A DNA stretch of 64,000 nt from Nitrospirota bacterium. Its GTDB lineage: Bacteria; Nitrospirota; Thermodesulfovibrionia; Thermodesulfovibrionales; UBA6898. Numbering within the stretch: position 1 is the stretch's first letter; each line of letters starts with the position of its first letter. Made by a program: the position numbers and the translations under genes. The stretch covers positions 124,001 to 188,000 of the forward strand of contig JAJXTV010000001.1 of NCBI GenBank assembly GCA_021783515.1, in the 5' to 3' direction. Under the pieces are notes generated by a model, which saw only the letters and a list, made by a program, of their open reading frames with translations, was not told the origin of the DNA and ran no database searches. Positions 18,695-25,637 of the stretch are shown here, piece after piece.

Positions 18695-20506
18695 ATGGCG
18701 ATTACCGGAGAACTAGAACAACTACACATAGTTGATATCATCCAGCTGCTCAACACGACGAGAAAGTCCGGGACTTTTTCGGTCAGGGGGGAGAAGGGGG
18801 AAAGCCGGATCATCTTCAGCAACGGCTGCATTGTCGGCGCCAGCCATCTCAACAACAAGGTCCGCATCGGCACCGTACTGGTGAAGATGCGGGCGATCAC
18901 GGCCTCGGATCTCACGCTGGCGCTGGATGCCCAGAAGAAGGCGGGGAAAGACCGCAAGCCCCTGATCAACACCCTCATCGAAAAGGGGAAATTAAGACGG
19001 GAGGAAGCCGCCAAAGGACTGAAAAAACTGATCGAGATCGTGCTCGTCGAAATGATCGGCTGGAAGAAAGGGACCTTCATACTCGACTCCGACATCGTAC
19101 TGGTCTCTCCGGAGTGCAGCTATCCGCTCAGCGAAATGGAGCAGGAAATAGGCCTCGACGCCCAGATGCTTCTGATGGATGCGCTCCGCATCTACGACGA
19201 ACGGGAGCGGGACCGCGAGTCCGGCAAGCCGGTGTCGTCAGACGAGGAACTGTTCGGGGACGTGGTCCCGCCGGAAAAGCGGCAGGAAGAAACCCCGGCG
19301 CATCCGGTAATTACGGCCGACGACCTCGGCCTGGGGGACCTGGACCATCTTGAACGGAAGATACCCGAGGTTGCCCCCGAGGATGAGGTCTTCGACCCTG
19401 CGGAAATCCACCGCCAGAAGATACGGGAGACCCTGTCCGGCTTTCCCGCCGAAGACCAGGAGGCGTTTGTCGCCTTCCTCGAAAGGTCCTCGATCAGCCG
19501 GGGCGGAACTGCCGGAAGACAGAGAAAGAACAAGCAGACCAAGGGGATCCTCCTCTTCAGTGAGGACGAGTTCATCACGCATTCGGTTATGACGATCTGC
19601 AAGGCGGAGGATGTCCTCGTCTTCGCGGCGGACGGGGAAGAGGAGTTCCTCCGCATCATAGATCAGTGCGTCAGGATCCATGTTCCTCCCGTGCTGGTGT
19701 TCGACGACCCGGCGAAATCGGAAAAAATCGTCACAAGGGAAAAAATCGTCGGTCTGCGCCGGCGGGCGATGGAGAGCTATCCGGAACTCGCCGTCATCCA
19801 GGTCGCGTCAACTCCGGACGATGGCTTTACGCTCCTGTCCTACCGGGACGGCGCGAGGGCGGTCCTTCCGAAGCCCCGGAGGGGAGAAGGCAAGGCAGCG
19901 TCCATCAGCGACACCATCGCCTTTCTGGAAGTGTTCAGGTCATATGTGACCGCCTTGTTCGAAGAGCAGACAGCCCGTTCGGCCGACCCCGGCCTGCAGA
20001 GGCTTAGGGAAAGTGTACGTGCCCTCGGCGGCCACAGCAAGGAGTCCCCTTCGCTCGTTCTCCTCGGTTACCTCGCCTCTGTCTGCGAGCGGGCGATCAC
20101 CTTCACCGTCCGGTCTTCCGAACTGACCGGGGAAAGGGCGCTTGGGGTATTTGCGGAAAAAGATCAGGGGCCGACTTCGGTCAGCAGGCTGGGGGTCCCG
20201 CTCAAGGGGCCCTCGGTCTTCCGCGACGCAATCGAAAAGGGGACCCTTTTTTACGGCGACAGCGAGGATGAATCCCTTAAGAAATATCTCTTTGACGCCA
20301 TCGGAGCGCCGCTTAGCCCGGCTATCGTGCTTCTCCCCGTGAGGAGCCGCGGGAAAGTGGTCATGCTTGCCTACGGAGACTTCGGCATGAAGGAGGCGCC
20401 GCCCCGGATGCCGGTCGACCTTCTGGATATTTTAGCGGCTCAGACAGGGCTTGCCATGGAGAACGCCTTTTATCACGCGCAGCTCACGAAAGGGGCTCGG
20501 ACATGA
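18695..20506 (+). CDS. PATAN (DUF4388) protein with degenerate receiver-like and GAF-like regions
   Basis: 603 residues from ATG at 18695 (a TTG 18 bases upstream is possible). Residues 1 to about 110 form a PATAN/DUF4388 domain (ITGELEQLHIVDIIQLL, RKSGTFSVRGEKGESRIIFSNG). An acidic linker follows (about 150-260). Residues about 280-410 resemble a receiver domain: ILLFSEDEF, DGEEEF, VLVFDDP and a late AVLPKP lysine. Residues about 440-600 look GAF-like. PATAN proteins act in gliding, twitching and sensory control. It is followed 51 bases later by the PilT-type ATPase, suggesting joint control of pilus motility. Confidence 0.8.
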   Translation: MAITGELEQLHIVDIIQLLNTTRKSGTFSVRGEKGESRIIFSNGCIVGASHLNNKVRIGTVLVKMRAITASDLTLALDAQKKAGKDRKPLINTLIEKGKLRREEAAKGLKKLIEIVLVEMIGWKKGTFILDSDIVLVSPECSYPLSEMEQEIGLDAQMLLMDALRIYDERERDRESGKPVSSDEELFGDVVPPEKRQEETPAHPVITADDLGLGDLDHLERKIPEVAPEDEVFDPAEIHRQKIRETLSGFPAEDQEAFVAFLERSSISRGGTAGRQRKNKQTKGILLFSEDEFITHSVMTICKAEDVLVFAADGEEEFLRIIDQCVRIHVPPVLVFDDPAKSEKIVTREKIVGLRRRAMESYPELAVIQVASTPDDGFTLLSYRDGARAVLPKPRRGEGKAASISDTIAFLEVFRSYVTALFEEQTARSADPGLQRLRESVRALGGHSKESPSLVLLGYLASVCERAITFTVRSSELTGERALGVFAEKDQGPTSVSRLGVPLKGPSVFRDAIEKGTLFYGDSEDESLKKYLFDAIGAPLSPAIVLLPVRSRGKVVMLAYGDFGMKEAPPRMPVDLLDILAAQTGLAMENAFYHAQLTKGART

Positions 20507-20557
20507 ACAGCAGCGGCATCACTCTCTGCCAACATCTTATGAAAAGGGGGAACGGCA

Positions 20558-21625
20558 ATGGACATCGCCACCTTCACACAAATTCTTGAAATCGCCTTCG
20601 AAAAAAGGGTCTCCGATATCCATTTCGAGGTCGACACCCCCCCGCTTTTCAGGGCGCGCGGGCATCTGATCCACTCGAAGCTGAGCGCGCTGACGCCCCA
20701 GGACACCCAGTTTATCGCCTCCACCGTCATGGAGCAGCACGGCCGCAAGCTTCCGGAAGACCTGAAGGAGCTCGACACCTCATACACCCTGCCGAACGTC
20801 GGCCGATTCCGGGTGAGCGTCTTCCGGCAGCGGGGCAATGTCGGCCTGGTTATGAGGGTAATCCCCCATCATATCGGCACCTTCCAGGAGCTGAACCTCC
20901 CGCCGGTGCTCGGCACCATCACAAAGGCCGCAAACGGGCTGATCCTTGTCTGCGGTCCGACGGGTAACGGCAAGTCGACGACCATCGCCTCGATGATCCG
21001 GCATATCAACGATAATTTCAATTACAACGTAATCACGATCGAGGACCCGATCGAATTCATCTTCCACTCGAACAAGAGCTGCATCATCCAAAGAGAGCTG
21101 GGCATCGACACCGACAGTTTCGGAGGGGCCTTGAAGTCGGCGATGCGGATGGACCCGGACGCGATCATGGTCGGAGAGATGCGCGACCTCGACACGATCG
21201 ACGCCTGTGTGAAGGCCGCCGAAACCGGCCATCTCGTCCTGTCGACGCTCCATACGCACAGCGCGGCGTCGACCATCAACCGTATCGTCGGGTATTTCCC
21301 CCCCCAGACCCAGGAGAACATCCGCCAAAGGCTGGCCGAGATCCTCGTGGCCACGGTGTCGCTGAGGCTGGTCCGCGGCAAGAGCGCGGAAATCGTACTG
21401 CCGGCGATGGAGGTAATGTACGCCACCTCCACGATAAAGGCCTGCATCCGGGACGGCCACCTCGATGAAATCGAATCCCACATAGAAAAGGGGCGTGACG
21501 AATACCAGATGCAGACGCTCGACCAGCACCTGATCCAACTCTGCAGGCAGGACGTTATTGCGCTCGATGAGGCGAAGAGGATCTCCCGGTCCTCGGACCT
21601 CGAGAGGAAACTGATCTACTACTGA
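20558..21625 (+). CDS. PilT/PilU-type twitching motility ATPase
   Basis: 355 residues. Hexameric type II/IV secretion ATPase fold: N-terminal SDIHFE motif, Walker A GPTGNGKST at 133-141 (Asn where most PilT have Ser), Asp box VITIEDPIEF, Walker B GEMRDLDTI, His box GHLVLSTLHTHSA. Length and domain order fit PilT/PilU, the pilus retraction motors. The C-terminal AIRNLIRE motif of classical PilT is not evident, so PilU-like or a variant is possible. ATG with AAGGGGG ribosome site. Likely works with the pilins at 37772 and 63283. Confidence 0.9.
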   Translation: MDIATFTQILEIAFEKRVSDIHFEVDTPPLFRARGHLIHSKLSALTPQDTQFIASTVMEQHGRKLPEDLKELDTSYTLPNVGRFRVSVFRQRGNVGLVMRVIPHHIGTFQELNLPPVLGTITKAANGLILVCGPTGNGKSTTIASMIRHINDNFNYNVITIEDPIEFIFHSNKSCIIQRELGIDTDSFGGALKSAMRMDPDAIMVGEMRDLDTIDACVKAAETGHLVLSTLHTHSAASTINRIVGYFPPQTQENIRQRLAEILVATVSLRLVRGKSAEIVLPAMEVMYATSTIKACIRDGHLDEIESHIEKGRDEYQMQTLDQHLIQLCRQDVIALDEAKRISRSSDLERKLIYY

Positions 21626-21643
21626 CCGGCGGGTCGGCCGGAT

Positions 21644-21871
21644 TCAGGCCACTTCCGCCTCTTCGTACAGGGGAGACAGGCTCGTATAATACGGAATCTC
21701 CTCACGGGCCGTGTATTCACGGATTCCTGCGGCCGCCAGGCCTGTCGCCGCCCCCGCCGCCGCTCCGAGCAATCCGCCTCTTGCAGGTTTTTCCCTGTCG
21801 GCGAGAACGCCGATCACCCCTCCCGCCGCCGCGGCCAGACCCAGCCATATGAGATAGTCCGTCTTCTTCAT
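21644..21871 (-). CDS. small Gly/Ala-rich membrane protein
   Basis: 75 residues from ATG at 21871 (TTG at 21883 is an alternative). Two short hydrophobic segments, about 5-20 (YLIWLGLAAAAGGVIGV) and 30-48 (GGLLGAAAGAATGLAAAGI), with GxxxG-type small-residue patterns that suggest membrane helix packing. No ribosome site of note and no family recognised. It converges on the PilT-type gene with an 18-base gap. Confidence 0.5.
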   Translation of the reverse strand: MKKTDYLIWLGLAAAAGGVIGVLADREKPARGGLLGAAAGAATGLAAAGIREYTAREEIPYYTSLSPLYEEAEVA

Positions 21872-21944
21872 GAGATCATTCAAATCCGAAAATGTGCCCT
21901 ATATTACCATGAGCGGTGTGAAGGAGACAAAGGCAGGCTATCCG

Positions 21945-22802
21945 TCAGATCATGAGATATTCGTTCTCCAGGTCCCGCCGCACCGCCTCCTCGGCTATCC
22001 TGCAGACCTCGGACGCCGTCCTTCGCTCCTGTTCGCCGGCCGTTATCGGATGGTGGATGCTGACCTTGAGACGTATGCTTTCCTGTCCTCCTACTCGTGC
22101 GGCGTTCTCCTTCAGCGGTCCGCCGCTCCAGGCGATCTCCTCGTCCTCCCGGTAACGGAGCGTCACCGGCAATATCGCAATCTCCGGGTTCAGTTCCAGG
22201 GTCTTAAAGATGCCCCTGTGAAACGGCAGGCGGTCCGTGATGCGTCCGGTCGTCCCCTGCGGGAATACGGCAATGACCCGGCCCGCGCAGTCCCGCGCGG
22301 CGGCTTTGAGCACCTTGATCCTTTCTTTCCGACTGCTCCGGTCGAAGAAGATGCAACCCGCCAGCCACGCGATCTGTCCAATGACCGGGTACGACATCAC
22401 CTCCGCCTTGCTTACGAATACCGCCCCGAACAGGGAGGAAAGGACGAAGATATCAAGAAAACTGCTGTGGTTCGAGACGATGAGAACGCCCTTCTTTTTT
22501 TTCTTGAAAAAACGGAAATGTTTCACCTTGTCGATCTTCACCCGATAGATGGCGAGACAGATCTTCGAATAGAATTTGATGAGCCCCGGCCCAATGCTCA
22601 GCCGCCAGGGATAAAGTAAAAGCAGGATAAGAAAATAAGAAGGGGCGAAGACAAAGGTGACCAGCAGAAACAGGGACGTCTTGGCCAGAAATCTGAAATG
22701 CCGCATCACATACGATAGCGTGAAACGCCGGAAGCCTGCAAGACATGCATTTTCACAAATCAATGCGTCTTGAAGCGGTATGACCTTTGTCATAGCTTCC
22801 AT
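21945..22802 (-). CDS. lysophospholipid acyltransferase family protein (PlsC-like)
   Basis: 285 residues from ATG at 22802 (ATG at 22793 nearly as good). The longer open frame toward 23096 is antisense to the cupin gene and is not credible. A hydrophobic N-terminal segment (about 38-62) anchors it in the inner membrane. The acyltransferase motif NHSSFLD (His112, Asp117) is intact. The second motif reads FPQGTTG (180-186) instead of the usual FPEGTR, so the Glu and Arg that contact the acyl acceptor are replaced. Probably an acyl-glycerophosphate or related acyltransferase with altered acceptor specificity. Divergent from the cupin gene. Confidence 0.82.
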   Translation of the reverse strand: MEAMTKVIPLQDALICENACLAGFRRFTLSYVMRHFRFLAKTSLFLLVTFVFAPSYFLILLLLYPWRLSIGPGLIKFYSKICLAIYRVKIDKVKHFRFFKKKKKGVLIVSNHSSFLDIFVLSSLFGAVFVSKAEVMSYPVIGQIAWLAGCIFFDRSSRKERIKVLKAAARDCAGRVIAVFPQGTTGRITDRLPFHRGIFKTLELNPEIAILPVTLRYREDEEIAWSGGPLKENAARVGGQESIRLKVSIHHPITAGEQERRTASEVCRIAEEAVRRDLENEYLMI

Positions 22803-22844
22803 CCCGGACCTGGTGCGATAATCAGGTATAATAGGAGGTGAAAG

Positions 22845-23159
22845 ATGGAAACTCTCGATCTTAAGAGGCTGATGAAGTTCTCTCCCGACCGGATCGGCAG
22901 GGAGATGCTTTCCGATAAACCCGAGATGAGGGTCGCGCTCATGTGTCTGGAGCCCGGGCAGGAACTTGCGCCGCACAAGGCCCCTCTTCGACTCATGATG
23001 TACGTGGTCGAAGGGAAAGGGACCTTCACGGTGGGAGACGAAACTGCAGTGGCCGACGAGAAGACCTGCCTTTTCTGCGACCCTATGGTCCCCCACGGCT
23101 TCAGGGCCGACAAGGGAAGCCGCCTCGTCGTAATGGCAGTGGTAACCCCTGTCGAGTAA
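22845..23159 (+). CDS. small cupin-domain protein
   Basis: 104 residues; ATG with AGGAGGT ribosome site. A single cupin barrel: LEPGQELAPHKAP (first metal-binding motif region), MYVVEGKGTFTVGDE, then CDPMVPHGFRAD (second motif His). Such small cupins bind a metal and often act as sensors, isomerases or storage proteins. Function not assignable. Confidence 0.8.
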   Translation: METLDLKRLMKFSPDRIGREMLSDKPEMRVALMCLEPGQELAPHKAPLRLMMYVVEGKGTFTVGDETAVADEKTCLFCDPMVPHGFRADKGSRLVVMAVVTPVE

Positions 23160-23235
23160 GCGGTCCTGACTCCCGGTTCCCGGCGCTGTTTTCAGGTGCG
23201 GCTATCCGATTATTTCTGTCACAAGGAGGTAACAC

Positions 23236-23424
23236 ATGTTTCTGATCAACGTGAATTTTGACTGTTGCACCGGCTGCGGCGAATGCGTCAACATCTGCCC
23301 GGTCGGCGTCTACCAGATGGGCGAAAACGGCAAAACCGACCCCTATCAGGCGGGCGAATGCGTCGGCTGCATGAGCTGCGTCGAAGTCTGTCCCGACAAG
23401 TGCATCGACGTCAGGGAGATGTAG
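23236..23424 (+). CDS. 2[4Fe-4S] ferredoxin
   Basis: 62 residues. Two clostridial-type cluster motifs: CTGCGECVNICP and CVGCMSCVEVCP. AAGGAGG ribosome site before ATG at 23236. A small soluble low-potential electron carrier typical of anaerobes. There is no neighbouring redox enzyme. A terminator-like hairpin follows directly, so it is probably a single-gene unit. Confidence 0.93.
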   Translation: MFLINVNFDCCTGCGECVNICPVGVYQMGENGKTDPYQAGECVGCMSCVEVCPDKCIDVREM

Positions 23425-23434
23425 TCTGTCTTGG

Positions 23435-23470
23435 GGTGAAGAACCGTCGGCGCCCCGCCGCTTCTTCACC
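23435..23470 (+). terminator. terminator-like hairpin after ferredoxin
   Basis: GGTGAAGAA pairs with TTCTTCACC (9 of 9), and an inner CGGCG/CGCCG stem closes a 3-base loop. It sits 10 bases after the ferredoxin stop. The U-run is weak (TTTT about 12 bases further on). Confidence 0.5.
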
Positions 23471-23561
23471 GCTTCGCGGACATTTTGGGGAGAGGCAAAG
23501 CGACTGAGACATCCTCCCCCGGCATGTGATTTTTATGGGACGGTGCCTCAGATGTCGGGCA

Positions 23562-23591
23562 TTGACAGAACAGGCGCCGATAAGATACATT
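23562..23591 (+). promoter_or_regulatory. possible promoter for membrane glycosyltransferase gene
   Basis: Perfect -35 TTGACA (23562-23567), an 18-base spacer and a weak -10 TACATT (23586-23591), ending 21 bases before the next gene. Supported mainly by the -35. Confidence 0.35.
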
Positions 23592-23611
23592 CCCTACAAA
23601 AGGCATAGCGC

Positions 23612-24964
23612 GTGGGGGAGATGGCTCAAAAAGAAAAAGAAGAGGCGGCGGAAGACATCACTCCGCCGGCCGGCCCGCGCCTGTCCCGCAACAAATCGTT
23701 AACGCTCGGACTTTCTCTCGCCCACCTTCTCCTGTGGGTCTTTCTCGCATACAGCACGATAGGATGGATGCTGCCGCTTCTCAAGTACGGATCGACGTTC
23801 GGCTTTTATCAGAGCCCGGACGGAGGGCGCCGGATTGTCAAAATTGTTGATTTCCCGTTTCACTTCAACTTCGTAAAGATGGCCTGGCAGAGGCGGACGA
23901 CCGTACCCCTCGGCTCATCCATCTATTCCGTCGAAAACCACCTGCTGGTGACTTTCGAATGGGCGCACAAGAAGGAAATCTATGGTTCGCTTCACTTCGG
24001 ATACTCACCTACCATGCTCTGGGTACTCGCCCCGCTCCTGCCCTTCTCCCATGCAATGGCATATTTTCTTTTCAACAGCGCAGGACTTCTTGCCATTTTC
24101 TGGATGACCCGTCCTTCGCGGTCCCGGTGGGGGCTCGGACTTGCCCCGTTTTACAGCTCTATTGCGAAGGGATGCTTCATCCTCGGCCAGACGGCGCTTG
24201 TCACAGGGGCCGGTCTTTTGTTCGTCGCAGAAAAAAGCGGGGAGAAAAGCCGGGCGACCTGGCGGGGGGCAGCAATACCCGGAGCAGCGCTCTGGGCATT
24301 GTCCGCTAAGCCACCGATCGCCTTGACGGCGGCCGCCGTCCTGGTCGGATTGCGGGAATGGCGGACCCTCATAGTGGCGGGGGGCATGACCATTGTATCG
24401 ACTCTGGCGATAACTCCCTTGCTCGGCCCCCACTGGGTGAGAGATTATCTCCGGTTGCTTCAGTCCTATGATCTAGTCCATGCAAGCCCGCTGTTCTCTT
24501 GGGCAATTCGCCCTGAATACATGGCCAACCTCCGGGCAATCCTGAATGTTGATGCGGGGCTGCCCGACAACATCGCAAGTTCCGCTTCGGCTCTTGTGTG
24601 GTTTCTTACGCTTGCCTACACCGCAATAGCCGGTCTGCGCTCCCGGGCGACCGGAGCCGCCCTATGGGCCATGGGCATATTCTCATATCTTCTCTTCTGT
24701 CCCCACGTCACGCCCACGGAAGAACTCCAGGTTGTCGTAATCTTTGCTCTTTGCGTAACTGCCCGGGGCGGGTTTTCGCTGCGTCAAATCCTCCTGCTTG
24801 TCACCCTGCCTCTGCTCCCCTTTCTGGCTTCCCAGTCAAGCCTCGCTGCAGGCATGAGGTTCCCCCTCTTCAGTATTCAGCTCCTCCTTTTTCTCCTCTT
24901 CGCAACCGAAAGACGGGGGCTCCGCGGCGATTTATCACCCGGCCCCCTGCCGAAAAGCGCATAG
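23612..24964 (+). CDS. polytopic membrane glycosyltransferase, GT87/DUF2029-like
   Basis: 450 residues with about ten hydrophobic segments beginning at residue 32 (LGLSLAHLLLWVFLAY). The first extracytoplasmic loop contains DFPFHFNF, the kind of acidic loop used by polyprenyl-phosphate-dependent GT-C enzymes. The pattern LFNSAGLLAIFW and repeated KPPIAL/WRTLIVAGG helices fit the GT87 (mannosyltransferase-like) family. Start: GTG 23612 or ATG 23621, unresolved. It likely transfers a lipid-linked sugar outside the cytoplasmic membrane; donor and acceptor are unknown. Confidence 0.65.
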   Translation: MGEMAQKEKEEAAEDITPPAGPRLSRNKSLTLGLSLAHLLLWVFLAYSTIGWMLPLLKYGSTFGFYQSPDGGRRIVKIVDFPFHFNFVKMAWQRRTTVPLGSSIYSVENHLLVTFEWAHKKEIYGSLHFGYSPTMLWVLAPLLPFSHAMAYFLFNSAGLLAIFWMTRPSRSRWGLGLAPFYSSIAKGCFILGQTALVTGAGLLFVAEKSGEKSRATWRGAAIPGAALWALSAKPPIALTAAAVLVGLREWRTLIVAGGMTIVSTLAITPLLGPHWVRDYLRLLQSYDLVHASPLFSWAIRPEYMANLRAILNVDAGLPDNIASSASALVWFLTLAYTAIAGLRSRATGAALWAMGIFSYLLFCPHVTPTEELQVVVIFALCVTARGGFSLRQILLLVTLPLLPFLASQSSLAAGMRFPLFSIQLLLFLLFATERRGLRGDLSPGPLPKSA

Positions 24965-25073
24965 ACTCGGAAGAAGATGGTCGCCTAAGGCCGAAGGATA
25001 GATACTCCCTTCCGCCGCCGGCCGATATTGTTTATAATAGTTACCCTAACCTGTCTGAAAGGATAAACCTACA

Positions 25074-25637
25074 ATGAAAGAACGCCTCATCGAACTCTTG
25101 ATCGAAAAGGCCTTCAAATACAGCGAAGAGCCGGTCTTCAAGCTCGTCTCCGGAAGGATGAGCAACTATTATTTCAACTGTAAGGCGGTCACGCTCCATC
25201 CCGAGGGCATGCACCTGATCGGCAACCTGATCTTCGACATGATCAGGGATTCCGGGGCAAAAGGGATCGGCGGGCTTACACTCGGCGCCGACCCGATCGC
25301 GGACGCCGCAGCCTACACCTCCTATCTGAAACAGGCCCCCGTCGAGGCCTTTGTCGTCAGAAAATCGGCCAAGTCCCACGGCACCATGCAGTGGATCGAG
25401 GGGAACATCCAACGGGGCGACAGGGTCGTGATCGTGGACGACGTCATCACCACGGGGAAATCCACTATCGAAGCGATCGAAAAGGCCAAAGAGGCCGGCC
25501 TCGATATCGTGAAGGTGATCGCCCTCGTCGACCGGCAGGAAGGCGGCAGGGAGAACATCGAAGCGATCGGCTTCCGGGTCGAGGCGGTCGTCACCCGTGA
25601 AGAGGTGATGAAGGTCTACCGGGCTGCCGGCCGATAA
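25074..25637 (+). CDS. pyrE: orotate phosphoribosyltransferase
   Basis: 187 residues. Pyrimidine biosynthesis: orotate plus PRPP to OMP. The PRPP-binding motif VVIVDDVITTGKS is intact; the substrate segment FKLVSGRMSNYYFNCK is typical. TATAAT at 25033-25038 and an AAAGGA ribosome site precede the ATG. The last 47 bases overlap, convergently, the 3' end of glnE. Confidence 0.96.
   Translation: MKERLIELLIEKAFKYSEEPVFKLVSGRMSNYYFNCKAVTLHPEGMHLIGNLIFDMIRDSGAKGIGGLTLGADPIADAAAYTSYLKQAPVEAFVVRKSAKSHGTMQWIEGNIQRGDRVVIVDDVITTGKSTIEAIEKAKEAGLDIVKVIALVDRQEGGRENIEAIGFRVEAVVTREEVMKVYRAAGR

Noticed and set aside
22827-22832. Perfect TATAAT before the cupin gene
   Set aside because: It directly abuts the AGGAGG ribosome site, so a transcript starting from it would lack that site; probably chance.
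22803-23096. N-terminal extension of the PlsC-like frame
   Set aside because: It is antisense to the cupin gene, and the acyltransferase-like sequence starts only after Met at 22802.
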